A stretch of 64,000 nt of DNA from Mycobacterium sp. 4858 (GTDB lineage Bacteria > Actinomycetota > Actinomycetes > Mycobacteriales > Mycobacteriaceae): the NCBI RefSeq assembly GCF_900240975.1, contig NZ_LT968775.1, positions 806,001-870,000 of the forward strand, given 5' to 3'. A program made the position numbers and the translations under genes. The notes under the pieces are model-generated. The model had not been told where the DNA came from. It made no database searches and worked only from the letters and a program-made list of their open reading frames with translations. This document shows positions 47,211 through 56,310 of the stretch, piece after piece. Numbering within the stretch: position 1 is the stretch's first letter; every line of letters begins with the position of its first letter.

Positions 47211-47926
47211 CTGGGCGGCTGGTCGCGGGGGGCGGTCACCCGCGGCGAGCGGTCGCGGTTCATCCAGGCCAGCAGCGCGACGACGCCGGCGGCGGCAAAG
47301 GACGCGATGCCCAACCACACGCCCGCCCCGGTGAAGGAGCGGGTGTTCGGGTCGGTGTAGCGGGCCTGGGCGGTCATGGTGCTCACGACGCCGGGTTTGA
47401 GCTTCCAGGACACCACCGTGGACTCGACCCGGTCGCCGTTGGTGGAAGTCACCACGCCGGGAAAGGCGACGGTCAGCTCGACGTCGGCTTCGGAATCGGT
47501 GAGCGACGTGAGGTCGGCGCGGCCCTCGAGGATCACCAGGTTGCCGTTGCGGCGCAGCGACAGGTTGACGCCCTGCGCGTCGGAGTTCAGGTTGGCCAGC
47601 TGCGGCAGTTCGGCAAAGGTCAGATCGGAGAACACCGCCTGTGACCCCACGTAGCCGTCGCTGTCGTAGTTCGACACCGCCACCTTCTGGCTGAACGGCA
47701 GGTTGTTGCTGTCCAGCTGAGGGCCGGTGTCCTTGGGCGTCTTGGGTTTAGCGGCGGCGACGATCTCGCCGGACACCAGATCGTCGGGCGAAATGGTGAG
47801 CGACGCCCTGACCCGCAGGCACCCCGTGGCCAGCGGCACCAGCATGAGCAGCATCGCGATGGCTACCAGGCGGCGCCGCCGCGCGGTGAATCCTCGGGGC
47901 CGGGACGGGGCAGGGCTGGCGCGCAC
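47207..47926 (-). CDS. lppM: Lipoprotein LppM
   Basis: 239 residues from GTG 47926 (VRASPAPSRPRGFTARRRRL). The basic stretch and hydrophobic run end in a lipobox, LVPLATGC, with Cys36. The mature part is beta-rich (SPDDLVSGEIVAAAKP, SQAVFSDLTFAELPQL) and ends with a C-terminal membrane helix (FTGAGVWLGIASFAAAG) and a basic tail. Known work links LppM to phagosome manipulation and PIM handling in M. tuberculosis. A GTG at 47998, overlapping the upstream stop as GTGA, would add 24 residues ahead of the signal, which seems too long. Confidence 0.85.
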
Positions 47927-47994
47927 CAGGTCATCGTGCCAGATCCGGCCTGCCGCTTCGGCGGGTCTGCCCGGACGCGCCTGGCGGCCGGCGG

Positions 47995-48612
47995 TCACAG
48001 CGGTAGCTTGCGGCCCAGGATCGCGAAGGCCCGCGGGTCACCCGCGAAGTGATAGCGGCGGATCACGTCGGTGAACCCCAGCCGCCGGTACAGCCGCCAG
48101 GCTCGGTTGAGCTCACCGTTGGTCTCCGGCGTGGACAGCAGGACGTTCTCTTCGGCCCGGCCGGCGAGGAGCCGCCGGGCCAGCGCCTCACCCAGGCCAC
48201 GGCCCTGCGCGCGCGGATGGATGTGCAGCTCGGTCAACTCGAAGTAGCTGTTCATCAGGCCGGCGATCTCCTGCGGCGGCAGGCCACCGCGTTGCAGGCC
48301 GAGGATGACCTGCTGCTGCCACCACTGGCCGGGCGCCCCCGGGTAGCCGTAGGCGACGCCGAGCAGCGGCGCGTTACTCAGCTCGGTGGCGGGCGGGAGC
48401 GGTGCGTCCGCGCCGCCGGCCGGCTCGGCCGCTTCGGTCTCCACCACACCCACGCCGCGCCAGCCGCGACGGCGGATGTGCTCGAGCCACATCGCGGCCC
48501 GCTGGTTTTCGGTGCCCCGCGGGTAGCGCATCGCGTCGACGTACACCTTGAGGGCGTCGCCGAGACGGCGCTCCATGTCGGTGGGCGGGAGATCGATGAG
48601 GAATATCGCCAA
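47995..48612 (-). CDS. GNAT family N-acetyltransferase (Rv2170-type)
   Basis: 205 residues from TTG 48612 (AIFLIDLPPTDMERRLGDALKVY), with GAGGAGG 10 nt upstream; the start matches the M. tuberculosis N-terminus. The acetyl-CoA-binding motif A is LTELHIHPRAQGRGLGEALARRLL (Q/RXXGXG/A). A YRRLGFTDVI segment follows, and the protein ends FAILGRKLPL. GNAT enzymes acetylate amines. Rv2170 has been reported as a lysine acetyltransferase acting on metabolic enzymes, a role I cannot test from sequence. It is upstream of lppM on the same strand. Confidence 0.88.
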   Translation of the reverse strand: MAIFLIDLPPTDMERRLGDALKVYVDAMRYPRGTENQRAAMWLEHIRRRGWRGVGVVETEAAEPAGGADAPLPPATELSNAPLLGVAYGYPGAPGQWWQQQVILGLQRGGLPPQEIAGLMNSYFELTELHIHPRAQGRGLGEALARRLLAGRAEENVLLSTPETNGELNRAWRLYRRLGFTDVIRRYHFAGDPRAFAILGRKLPL

Positions 48613-48922
48613 CTCGCGGTGTCCTCCTCGTCCTGCGACCGTTCGTCCGGCCCGCTTCGCCACCGCCATTATCGGCCCCGGGGGAGGCCGATTGGCGAGC
48701 GGTTGCGGCATCGAAGCGGCGAACCACCGCGGGCGGGGAAGCCGGTTGTAGCGCACGGCCGTTCCGGCTCGGATGGGCCCCCGGCCGCGGCCGGGATAGA
48801 ATCGCGACCGAACCAGTGGTATGGCGCAGATTGACCTCGTATCATTTCAATTAGTTGCCCGCGCAACGGGCATCCGCGTGCTATCGATAGTTACGCGCCA
48901 GACTGTCGGCAAGGAGGGACGA

Positions 48923-49327
48923 ATGCCACTCTCCGATCATGAGCAGCGGATGCTCGATCAGATCGAGAGCGCTCTCTACGCCGAAGATCCCAAATTCGCG
49001 TCGAGTGTCCGCGGCGGAGGGTTCCGTGCACCCACCGCGCGCCGCCGCCTGCAGGGCGCGGCGTTGTTCGTTATCGGCCTGGCAATGCTGGTCTCCGGCG
49101 TGGCCTTCAAGGCCACCATGATCGGAAACTTCCCGATTCTCAGTGTCTTCGGATTCATCGTGATGTTCGGTGGCGTGGTGTTCGCCATCACCGGTCCCCG
49201 GTTGTCCGGCCGGCCCGACCACCCCGGCTCGGCGCCCGGGTCGTTGCGCCAGCGCCGCACCAAGGGTGGCGGAGGTTCTTTCACCAGTCGCATGGAAGAC
49301 CGCTTCCGGCGTCGCTTCGACGACTAA
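48923..49327 (+). CDS. DUF3040 membrane protein (Rv2169c-type)
   Basis: 134 residues, the same as Rv2169c. ATG 48923 has a near-perfect AAGGAGG 6 nt upstream. The PLSDHEQRMLDQIESALYAEDPKFA opening is the DUF3040 signature. Two membrane helices follow (about 46-66 and 72-92), and a basic, Gly-rich tail ends RMEDRFRRRFDD. Actinobacteria keep this small protein next to the mraZ-mur cluster; no function is known. A strong intrinsic terminator follows at 49346. Confidence 0.9.
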   Translation: MPLSDHEQRMLDQIESALYAEDPKFASSVRGGGFRAPTARRRLQGAALFVIGLAMLVSGVAFKATMIGNFPILSVFGFIVMFGGVVFAITGPRLSGRPDHPGSAPGSLRQRRTKGGGGSFTSRMEDRFRRRFDD

Positions 49328-49345
49328 CGGCATCGCCGACGCATC

Positions 49346-49372
49346 GGGGTAGCCATCGGCTACCCCGTTTTC
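49346..49372 (+). terminator. Intrinsic terminator after the DUF3040 gene
   Basis: A 9-bp perfect stem GGGGTAGCC (49346-49354) / GGCTACCCC (49358-49366) with a 3-nt loop ATC, followed by GTTTTC. It separates the DUF3040 gene from the mraZ cluster. Confidence 0.75.
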
Positions 49373-49527
49373 ATGTCCGTACCGGCCCGGTGCCGCCATC
49401 GTCGCAGCCAGATACCGACCGGCCCGCCATCGCCGAACCGTCGATGCCGTTTCGACGCCGAACCGAGCCTTAACCGAGCTTTGGGGCAGGATTCGAGCCC
49501 CACCGGCCCCCGCCACGGATTGGATTT

Positions 49528-49604
49528 TACGAGATAGGAGCCCGTCTCGTGGGCGCGGAGATGTGTAAAAGAGTCGGGGGCTCGGAGATGTTTATAAGAG
49601 GCAG
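49528..49604. other. Illumina Nextera adapter sequence assembled into the contig (artefact)
   Basis: TACGAGAT (49528-49535) is the inner end of the Illumina P7 primer. Eight bases AGGAGCCC (49536-49543) follow, one base from the i7 index AGGAGTCC as I recall it. Then comes GTCTCGTGGGC (49544-49554) and a degenerate rest of the Nextera read-2/transposase adapter to about 49577. A second truncated copy, GGGCTCGGAGATGTTTATAA (49578-49597) running to GCAG at 49604, follows. Order and lengths are exactly those of an i7 Nextera library end. It is library sequence, not genome. The 418 bp from the terminator to mraZ otherwise hold only the MraZ boxes; 49374-49527 shows nothing I can assign. Confidence 0.92.
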
Positions 49605-49717
49605 CTTTTTTCTTGCTTGTGGGGGCGCCGTGAGTAACCGCCAAAGCCGCGACCCGATGGCTTGAGTGGCCCCGGGTGGCGGATAACCCGGAAAACTGCG
49701 CCACCACACTGTCGGAA

Positions 49718-49752
49718 TGGGGCGAAGTGGGGGATTGTGGGGTATGGTGGCT
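49718..49752 (+). promoter_or_regulatory. MraZ-binding repeats (TGGGN boxes) in the mraZ promoter
   Basis: Three perfect TGGGG boxes at 49718-49722, 49728-49732 and 49738-49742, each separated by 5 nt, give the 10-bp period known for MraZ autoregulation in other bacteria. A fourth, decayed copy TGGCT is at 49748-49752. TATGGT (49743-49748), between boxes 3 and 4, is a TANNNT hexamer that may be the -10, so bound MraZ would block the promoter. The cluster lies 38-72 bp before the mraZ start. Confidence 0.8.
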
Positions 49753-49789
49753 GCAGTGTTTGGGTGACCCCGAGCGGGGAGGTGAGCTG

Positions 49790-50221
49790 GTGTTTCTCGG
49801 CACCTACACGCCCAAACTCGACGACAAGGGGCGGCTCACGTTGCCCGCCAAGTTCCGCGATGCGCTGGCAGGGGGGTTGATGGTCACCAAGAGCCAAGAC
49901 CACAGCCTCGCCGTCTATCCGCGGGGTGAATTCGAGCAGCTCGCGCGCCGGGCGAGCAAGGCGTCGCGCAGCAACCCCGACGCCCGTGCATTCCTGCGCA
50001 ACCTCGCCGCCGGCACGGACGAGCAGCATCCCGACGCGCAGGGACGCATCACGTTGTCGGCCGATCACCGCCGCTACGCGAACCTCTCCAAGGATTGCGT
50101 GGTGATCGGAGCGGTCGACTACCTGGAGATCTGGGATGCGCAAGCATGGCAGGACTACCAGCAGACCCACGAAGAGAACTTCTCCGCGGCCAGCGATGAA
50201 GCACTCGGCGACATCATCTGA
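49790..50221 (+). CDS. mraZ: Transcriptional regulator MraZ
   Basis: 143 residues from GTG 49790, with GGGGAGGTGAGC upstream; the ATG at 49676 is not supported because it would translate through the operator. Two SpoVT-AbrB-type swapped-hairpin repeats are visible, each with the DXXGR motif: [15 protein letters not shown] (about 9-23) and [13 protein letters not shown] (about 83-95). MraZ rings bind TGGGN repeats, which are present just upstream, and repress the division and cell-wall cluster. It is the first gene of the plus-strand dcw run. Confidence 0.95.
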   Translation: MFLGTYTPKLDDKGRLTLPAKFRDALAGGLMVTKSQDHSLAVYPRGEFEQLARRASKASRSNPDARAFLRNLAAGTDEQHPDAQGRITLSADHRRYANLSKDCVVIGAVDYLEIWDAQAWQDYQQTHEENFSAASDEALGDII

Positions 50222-51386
50222 GGCGCATGCCCGTGCAACGTGGCCTCTGCCCGAACCGACCCTGGCGTACTTCCCCAACGCCAGGTTCGTGCCTTCGGAC
50301 AGGGACCTCGATGCAAGGGCGCCGGCCCTCCTGGCCGCCGAGGGGTCAGGGGCGTCTCGCCCGACCCGGGGAGGTGTTGCCGTGGTTGACGATTCAGCGA
50401 ACTTCGGACATGTGCCCGTCCTGCTGCACCGCTGCGTCGAACTGCTCACCCCCGCGCTGACCCGCCACCACGCCGACGGTTCGGGCGCGGTCCTCCTCGA
50501 CGCCACCCTCGGCGCGGGCGGGCACGCCGAACGGTTCCTGACCGACCTGCCGGGGTTGCGGCTGATCGGACTCGACCGCGATCCCAGCGCGCTGGACATC
50601 GCCGGGGACCGGTTGGCACCGTTCGCCGACCGGGTCACCCTGGTGCACACCCGCTACGACGGCCTCGCCGCGGCTCTGACCGAATCCGGTTACCGCACGG
50701 CCGAATCGGTCGACGGGATGCTGTTCGACCTCGGGGTGTCCTCCATGCAGCTCGACCGCGCCGAGCGGGGCTTCGCCTACGCTCAGGACGCGCCGCTGGA
50801 CATGCGGATGGATCCGGAGTCGCCGTTGACGGCGGCGGAGATCCTCAACACCTACGACGAAGCGGCTTTGGCGGACATCCTGCATCGCTACGGTGAAGAG
50901 CGGTTCGCGCGCCGCATCGCGGCGCAGATCGTGCGCCAGCGCGCCCGCGCACCGTTCACGTCGACCGCGGAGCTGGTAGCCCTGCTCTACCAGGCGATTC
51001 CGGCCCCGGCCCGGCGCACCGGGGGGCATCCGGCCAAGCGGACCTTCCAGGCCCTGCGGATCGCCGTCAACGACGAGCTGAACTCGCTGCGCAGCGCGAT
51101 CCCGGCCGGGCTGGAGGCGCTCACCGTCGGCGGGCGCATGGTGGTGCTGGCTTACCAGTCGCTGGAAGACCGAATCGTCAAGCGGTTGTTCGCCGACGCG
51201 GTCGCCTCCCGCACACCGGTGGACCTGCCGGTCGAACTGCCCGGCCACGAGCCACGGTTCCGGTCCCTGACGCACGGCGCCGAACGCGCGGATGCCGATG
51301 AGGTGGAACGCAATCCGCGCAGCGCCGCGGTGCGACTACGAGCTGTCGAACGGATCGAGCAGGCAACCGGGAAGGGCCAGGCATGA
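50196..51386 (+). CDS. rsmH: 16S rRNA (cytosine(1402)-N(4))-methyltransferase
   Basis: 396 residues from ATG 50196, inside the end of mraZ (26-bp overlap); this equals the M. tuberculosis length and includes the conserved [16 protein letters not shown] leader peptide region. The core starts at [15 protein letters not shown]. The SAM-binding motif [14 protein letters not shown], then [20 protein letters not shown] and [18 protein letters not shown] are classic RsmH (MraW) blocks. GTG 50382, with a strong GGGGAGG 7 nt upstream, could start a shorter 334-residue form. It methylates C1402 in the ribosomal P site. The stop overlaps the next ATG as ATGA. Confidence 0.93.
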   Translation: MKHSATSSEAHARATWPLPEPTLAYFPNARFVPSDRDLDARAPALLAAEGSGASRPTRGGVAVVDDSANFGHVPVLLHRCVELLTPALTRHHADGSGAVLLDATLGAGGHAERFLTDLPGLRLIGLDRDPSALDIAGDRLAPFADRVTLVHTRYDGLAAALTESGYRTAESVDGMLFDLGVSSMQLDRAERGFAYAQDAPLDMRMDPESPLTAAEILNTYDEAALADILHRYGEERFARRIAAQIVRQRARAPFTSTAELVALLYQAIPAPARRTGGHPAKRTFQALRIAVNDELNSLRSAIPAGLEALTVGGRMVVLAYQSLEDRIVKRLFADAVASRTPVDLPVELPGHEPRFRSLTHGAERADADEVERNPRSAAVRLRAVERIEQATGKGQA

Positions 51387-52498
51387 AAGCAAAGCGCGAA
51401 ACGCCGAATCGCCGCGGCGGGCGCGACGGTTCCGCCCGGCGGAGCAGGCGTTCGACGGCCGATCCGGGCCCGGCCCGCCGCACCCGGCCCGGGCGGAGCT
51501 CGGCGCCCACCCGCGAGAGCCGCGCGCCCAAGTCCGGACCGCACACCAGCCCCATCGCCCGGCCGGTCGAGCGGCCGGCGCGGCCCAAGAGCACCAGTCA
51601 GGCCAAGGCGCGGGCCAAGGCGCGGAAAGCCAAGGCCCCCAAGGTTGTTCGCCCTCGCCTGAGTGAGCGGCTGGCGGCCCGGCTGGCCGCGATCGATCTG
51701 CGTCCCCGCACCCTCGCGAGCAAGGTCCCGTTCGTCGTGTTGGTCATCGGCGCGCTCGGTCTCGGGCTTGGTCTGACGCTGTGGTTGTCCACGGACTCCG
51801 CCGAGCGCTCCTACAAGTTGAGTCACGCGCGCGAGAGGACCCGGCTGCTGCAACAGCAGAAGGAGGCGCTGGAACGCGATGTGCGCGAAGCGGAATCCGC
51901 GCCGGCGCTGGCGGAGGCGGCCCGCAAGCTGGGGATGATCCCGACGCGGGACACCGCGCACCTGGTGCAGGACCCGTCGGGGAACTGGGTGGTGGTCGGC
52001 ACGCCCAAGCCGGCGGACGGGGTGCCGCCGCCACCGTTGAACAGCAAGCTCCCCGAACAGGGTCCGCCGCAGCCCCCGGCGCCGCCGGCGCCGCCCGCGG
52101 AGGTCCCCGTTCGGCTGCAGCCCGACCCCGTGGCGGCCCCGCCGGCGCGGTCCGGGCCCGAGGCCCTGTTGCGCGCACCGGACGGAGCGTCGACGCTGGG
52201 TGGCCAGCACCTGGCACCGGCGGGTCCCCAGCTGCCGGGCACGCCGGGGGCGCCCGCCGGCGCGACGGGGCCCCGTGCGCTGCCCGCATCGGGGGTGCCG
52301 GTACCGGGGCTGCCCGCGCCGTCGGCGGGGCCCCCGCCCCCGCCGCCGCCCCCCCCGGGGGCGCTCCCCCCGGGCGGCCCGCCCGGTCCGCCCCCCCCCG
52401 CCCGGCCCCCCCCACAAGGGGTTGTCCCCGCCGCCCCGGTGCTGGTGCCGCAGCCCGCGGCGCCCGGGCCCGTCGCGATGCCGGGAGCGCCCCGGTGA
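51383..52498 (+). CDS. FtsL-like septum protein with proline-rich tail (Rv2164c-type)
   Basis: 371 residues. A basic, disordered cytoplasmic region (1-110) precedes one membrane helix (about 114-136) and a leucine-zipper-like coiled-coil ([20 protein letters not shown], about 142-161 onward), the layout of FtsL. After a short conserved [23 protein letters not shown] comes a roughly 200-residue external tail made almost only of Pro, Ala and Gly. Position between rsmH and pbpB fits FtsL, which bridges FtsQ/FtsB and FtsI at the septum. It overlaps both neighbours by 4 bp (ATGA and GTGA). The tail has C runs of 8 and 9. Confidence 0.85.
   Translation: MKAKRETPNRRGGRDGSARRSRRSTADPGPARRTRPGRSSAPTRESRAPKSGPHTSPIARPVERPARPKSTSQAKARAKARKAKAPKVVRPRLSERLAARLAAIDLRPRTLASKVPFVVLVIGALGLGLGLTLWLSTDSAERSYKLSHARERTRLLQQQKEALERDVREAESAPALAEAARKLGMIPTRDTAHLVQDPSGNWVVVGTPKPADGVPPPPLNSKLPEQGPPQPPAPPAPPAEVPVRLQPDPVAAPPARSGPEALLRAPDGASTLGGQHLAPAGPQLPGTPGAPAGATGPRALPASGVPVPGLPAPSAGPPPPPPPPPGALPPGGPPGPPPPARPPPQGVVPAAPVLVPQPAAPGPVAMPGAPR
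52349..52413 (+). repeat. Poly-C tracts in the proline-rich tail of the FtsL-like gene
   Basis: Three cytosine runs of 8 (52349-52356), 9 (52391-52399) and 8 (52406-52413) within 65 bp, coding for polyproline. The frame stays open to the overlap with pbpB, so lengths read here are in frame. Runs like these slip easily in replication and in sequencing. Confidence 0.8.
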
Positions 52499-54552
52499 GC
52501 CCCGGCGACTCCATCCGCGCCCGGCGATCGCAGCCCACCCGCGGTCCTCGTAAAGCCCAGGAGGCCAAGGGGATTCGTCAGCCGAAACGGCGGGCGAAGC
52601 AGCAGGCCCAGGACGTCCGCGAGCCGAAGAGGGTTTGGAGAGCCAAGGAGGGCAAGGCCACCGGGAAAGCGGGGCCGGCCGACCGGCAGGACGGGGCCGG
52701 GCACTCGGCGCGGGAGCGGCGCACCCGGCAGCTCGTGCAGGCGGGCAGCCGCGGCGCGTCGTTCGTGTTCCGCCACCGGGCGGGAAACGCAGCCATCGGG
52801 GTCTTGATCGTGGTGGCGGCGGCCCAGTTGTTCGTCCTGCAGGTCACCAACGCGCCCTCGCTGCGTGCCCAGGCCGCGGGCCAGCTCAAGGTCACCGACG
52901 TCGAAAAGGCGGTGCGCGGCAGCATCGTCGACCGCAACAAGGATCAGCTGGCGTTCACCACCGAGTCGCGCGCGTTGACGTTCCAGCCCAAGCGAATTCG
53001 CAAGCAGCTGGACGAGGCCAAGAACAAGAACTCGGCGGCCCCCGATCCGCAGCAGCGGCTGCGGGACATCGCCAAGGAGGTCGCCACCCGGCTGGGCAAC
53101 AAGCCGGATTCGGCGACCGTGCTGAAGAAGTTGCAGAGCGACGAGAACTTCGTTTATCTGGCCCGCGCAGTCGACCCCGCTGTCGCCAGCGCGATCTCCG
53201 ATAAATACCCCGAAGTCGGCTCGGAGCGGCAGGATCTGCGGCAGTACCCGGGCGGGTCGTTGGCGGCCAACATCGTCGGCGGCATCGACTGGGACGGTCA
53301 CGGGCTGCTGGGGCTGGAGGAGTCGCTGGATTCGGTGCTGTCCGGAACCGACGGCTCGGTCACCTACGATCGTGGATCGGACGGCGTCGTCATTCCCGGC
53401 AGTTACCGCAACCGGCACCGGGCGGTCAACGGTTCGATGGTCCAGCTGACCCTCGACGACGACATCCAGTTCTACGTGCAACAGCAGGTCCAGCAGGCCA
53501 AGAATCTCTCGGGCGCGCACAACGTTTCGGCCGTCGTGCTGGATTCGAAGACCGGCGAAGTGCTGGCCATGGCCAACGACAACACGTTCGACCCGTCCCA
53601 GGACATCGGGCGTCAGGGCGACAAACAACTGGGCAACCTGGCGGTGTCGTCGCCGTTCGAACCCGGCTCGGTGAACAAGGTCATCACCGCGTCCTCGGTG
53701 ATCGAGTACGGCTTGTCCAATCCCGACGAGGTGCTGCAGGTGCCCGGGACCATCCAGATGGGCGGGGTGTCCATCCACGACGCGTGGGACCACGGCGTCA
53801 TGCCCTACACCACCACCGGTGTGTTCGGAAAGTCCTCCAACGTCGGCACTTTGATGCTCGCCCAGCGCGTCGGCCCGGAGCGGTTCTACGACATGGTCCG
53901 CAAATTCGGCCTGGGGCAACGCACGAACGTCGGGCTGCCCGGTGAGAGCGCCGGGCTGGTGCCGCCCATCGACCAGTGGTCGGGCAGCACGTTCTCGAAC
54001 CTGCCAATCGGCCAGGGCCTTTCGATGACGCTGCTGCAGATGGCCGGCATGTACCAGACCATCGCCAACGACGGGGTGCGCATTCCGCCGCGGATCGTCA
54101 AGGCCACCATCTCGCCCGACGGGACCCGCACGGAAGAACCGCGTCCCGAAGGCGTGCGAGTGGTTTCGCCGCAGACGGCCCAGACCGTGCGGAACATGCT
54201 GCGCGCGGTGGTGCAACGCGACCCGATGGGCTACCAGCAAGGCACCGGGCCCGCCGCCGCGGTGACGGGCTACCAGATGGCCGGCAAGACGGGCACCGCT
54301 CAGCAGATCAACCCGGCGTGCGGCTGCTACTTCGACAACGTCTACTGGATCACCTTCGCGGGAATGGCCACGGTCGACAACCCGCGCTACGTCATCGGCA
54401 TCATGATGGACAACCCGGAGCGCAACGCGGACGGTACGCCGGGCCACTCGGCCGCCCCGCTGTTCCACAACATCGCCGGCTGGCTCATGCAGCGCGAGAA
54501 CGTGCCGCTGTCGCCCGATCCCGGTCCGCCGCTGACGCTGCAGGCCACCTAG
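52495..54552 (+). CDS. pbpB: Septal peptidoglycan transpeptidase PBP3/FtsI
   Basis: 685 residues (M. tuberculosis PbpB 679); GTG 52495 overlaps the upstream stop (GTGA). A basic cytoplasmic tail (1-93) leads to one membrane helix (about 98-116), then the pedestal domain (VEKAVRGSIVDRNKDQLAFT) and the transpeptidase. The catalytic motifs are complete: SXXK as SVNK in PFEPGSVNKVITASS, SXN as SSN in FGKSSNVGTL, and KTG in AGKTGTAQQ. It crosslinks peptidoglycan at the septum with FtsW and is a beta-lactam target. It ends the first overlapping run; murE begins 205 bp later. Confidence 0.95.
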   Translation: MSPGDSIRARRSQPTRGPRKAQEAKGIRQPKRRAKQQAQDVREPKRVWRAKEGKATGKAGPADRQDGAGHSARERRTRQLVQAGSRGASFVFRHRAGNAAIGVLIVVAAAQLFVLQVTNAPSLRAQAAGQLKVTDVEKAVRGSIVDRNKDQLAFTTESRALTFQPKRIRKQLDEAKNKNSAAPDPQQRLRDIAKEVATRLGNKPDSATVLKKLQSDENFVYLARAVDPAVASAISDKYPEVGSERQDLRQYPGGSLAANIVGGIDWDGHGLLGLEESLDSVLSGTDGSVTYDRGSDGVVIPGSYRNRHRAVNGSMVQLTLDDDIQFYVQQQVQQAKNLSGAHNVSAVVLDSKTGEVLAMANDNTFDPSQDIGRQGDKQLGNLAVSSPFEPGSVNKVITASSVIEYGLSNPDEVLQVPGTIQMGGVSIHDAWDHGVMPYTTTGVFGKSSNVGTLMLAQRVGPERFYDMVRKFGLGQRTNVGLPGESAGLVPPIDQWSGSTFSNLPIGQGLSMTLLQMAGMYQTIANDGVRIPPRIVKATISPDGTRTEEPRPEGVRVVSPQTAQTVRNMLRAVVQRDPMGYQQGTGPAAAVTGYQMAGKTGTAQQINPACGCYFDNVYWITFAGMATVDNPRYVIGIMMDNPERNADGTPGHSAAPLFHNIAGWLMQRENVPLSPDPGPPLTLQAT

Positions 54553-54630
54553 CGGTCTGGCGGGTCGCCGATCGTGCGGTGACGGCGTTGCGTGTGCGCT
54601 CAGGGCGGCATCCGGGCCCGAATCACGCCT

Positions 54631-54662
54631 TCAACGCACACTGAAGGCCCTCAACGCACACT
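54631..54662 (+). repeat. Short direct repeat in the pbpB-murE gap
   Basis: TCAACGCACACT occurs at 54631-54642 and 54651-54662 with 8 nt between. A related GTGTGCG-containing segment lies just upstream (54586-54600) on the other orientation. Part of the 205-bp gap where M. tuberculosis instead carries a PE_PGRS gene and others. Confidence 0.5.
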
Positions 54663-54700
54663 CGATTGACGAGCGCACCGCGGTGGCGGGTGCCTCTCGG

Positions 54701-54706
54701 TAGGGT
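54701..54706 (+). promoter_or_regulatory. Candidate -10 element for the murE-murC run
   Basis: TAGGGT, 50 nt before the chosen murE start. A transcript from about 54713 would carry the AGGAGGTG ribosome site. No -35 is clear; TTGACG at 54666 is too far away (29 nt). Confidence 0.35.
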
Positions 54707-54756
54707 GTCATGGCCGATCATGAGGATCACGCGGCGTGTGCAGGAGGTGTGAACAG

Positions 54757-56310
54757 GTGGTGCCGGTGCCCACTGGTTTGCGGCCCAGCGCGGGCGCGGG
54801 ATCGCGCCTGCCCGCGCTCGCGGCCCAGGTCGGGGCGGTACTCGCGGACCGCGGCACCGCCGTGCCCGACGTGGCCGTCATCGGTGTGGCGCTGCGCGCC
54901 CAGGACATCCGGCCCGGCGACTTGTTCGCCGCATTACCCGGCGCGACGACGCACGGGGCCCGGTTCGCGGCCGAGGCGATCGAGCGCGGCGCCGTCGCGG
55001 TGCTCACCGATGCCGCCGGGGTGGCGGAAATGGGCGCGTCCGCCCCGACCGTGCCGACGCTGGTGCACCCGGCGCCCCGCACCGTGCTCGGTGCCCTGGC
55101 CGCCACGGTGTACGGCAACCCGTCGGAGCGGGTGACGGTCGTCGGGATCACCGGCACCTCCGGCAAGACCACGACGACGTATCTGGTCGAATCCGGCCTG
55201 CGCGCCGCCGGCCGGACGGCCGGCCTGATCGGCACCATTGGCATCCGCATCGACGGCGCCGACGTTCCCAGCGCGCTGACCACCCCGGAGGCTCCCGCGC
55301 TGCAGGCGATGTTCGCCGCGATGGCCGAGCGCGGGGTGGACACCGTCGTCATGGAGGTGTCCAGCCACGCGCTGGCGCTGGGCCGGGTAGACGGCACCGG
55401 ATTCGCGGTGGGCGCTTTCACCAACCTGTCGCGTGATCACCTCGACTTTCACCCCACCATGGCCGACTATTTCGAGGCCAAGGCGAAGTTGTTCGATCCC
55501 GCGTCACCGCTGCGGGCGCGCCGGGTCGTGGTCTGCGTCGACGACGACCCCGGGGGCGCCATGGCCGTGAGGGCCATGAAGGGTGGAGCCGCCGCGATCA
55601 CGGTCAGCGCCGCCGGCCGGCCCGCGGACTGGCGCGCCGTGGACGTGCTTCCGATGGGCGCCGGGGGACAGCAGTTCACCGCGATCGACCCCGCCGGCGT
55701 GCGCCATCGGGTCGGCATTCGGCTGCCGGGCCATTACAATGTCGCCAATTGCCTTGTCGCACTGGCTATTTTGGACGCGGTGGGGGTATCGCCGGAACAG
55801 GCGGCGCCGGGGCTGCTGGCGACCCGGGTGCCCGGCCGCCTGGAAGAGATCGACTGTGGCCAGGATTTCCTCGCGCTGGTCGACTACGCCCACAAGCCCG
55901 AAGCGCTCCGCGCCGTACTGGCCACCCTGCGGCGCCCCGGTGGGCGGTTGGCGGTGGTCTTCGGCGCGGGCGGTGACCGCGACCCGGGCAAGCGGAGGCC
56001 GATGGGTGAGATCGCCGCCGAGCTCGCCGACCTGGTGGTCGTCACCGACGACAACCCGCGCAGCGAGGACCCCGCCGCCATCCGCCGCGAGATCCTGGCC
56101 GGGGCGGCCGGGGGTGCCGCCGAGGTCGTCGAGATCGGCGACCGGCGTGCGGCCATCCGGCATGCCGCCGGGTGGGCGCGACCCGGGGACACGGTGCTGA
56201 TCGCCGGCAAGGGGCACGAGACCGGACAGCGCGGCGCCACGGAGACCCGCCCGTTCGACGACCGGGTGGAGTTGACCGACGCGCTGAACGCCCTGAGGGC
56301 CGGGTCATGA
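54757..56310 (+). CDS. murE: UDP-N-acetylmuramoyl-L-alanyl-D-glutamate-2,6-diaminopimelate ligase
   Basis: 517 residues from GTG 54757, chosen for AGGAGGTG 9 nt upstream; GTG 54736 would add 7 residues. It adds meso-diaminopimelate to the UDP-muramoyl dipeptide in the cytosol. The ATP-binding loop is [16 protein letters not shown] (about 128-143), the carbamylated-lysine region is FEAKAKLFD, and DNPRSEDP near residue 430 is the DNPR motif that selects meso-DAP over lysine. The stop overlaps murF as ATGA. Preceded by a possible promoter of its own. Confidence 0.95.
   Translation: MVPVPTGLRPSAGAGSRLPALAAQVGAVLADRGTAVPDVAVIGVALRAQDIRPGDLFAALPGATTHGARFAAEAIERGAVAVLTDAAGVAEMGASAPTVPTLVHPAPRTVLGALAATVYGNPSERVTVVGITGTSGKTTTTYLVESGLRAAGRTAGLIGTIGIRIDGADVPSALTTPEAPALQAMFAAMAERGVDTVVMEVSSHALALGRVDGTGFAVGAFTNLSRDHLDFHPTMADYFEAKAKLFDPASPLRARRVVVCVDDDPGGAMAVRAMKGGAAAITVSAAGRPADWRAVDVLPMGAGGQQFTAIDPAGVRHRVGIRLPGHYNVANCLVALAILDAVGVSPEQAAPGLLATRVPGRLEEIDCGQDFLALVDYAHKPEALRAVLATLRRPGGRLAVVFGAGGDRDPGKRRPMGEIAAELADLVVVTDDNPRSEDPAAIRREILAGAAGGAAEVVEIGDRRAAIRHAAGWARPGDTVLIAGKGHETGQRGATETRPFDDRVELTDALNALRAGS

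Noticed and set aside
49483..49501. tRNA-like T-arm (GGGGC ... ATTCGA ... GCCCC)
   Set aside because: The loop is nine bases, no acceptor stem or anticodon arm can be formed on either strand, and no CCA-adjacent acceptor matches. It is just a hairpin.
49556..49604. Tn5-like mosaic ends as a trace of a real transposon
   Set aside because: The ends are joined to P7 and an index-like block, which exist only in sequencing libraries. There is no transposase gene or target duplication.
50382..51386. Short rsmH from GTG 50382 as the sole start
   Set aside because: The ribosome site is strong, but the upstream peptide ([16 protein letters not shown]) matches M. tuberculosis RsmH, so the longer form is really translated. 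Kept only as an alternative.
54710..55135. Alternative ORF starting MADHEDH at the murE promoter
   Set aside because: It runs out of frame through conserved murE codons and is full of Pro, Arg and Cys. Only its first bases lie next to the -10.
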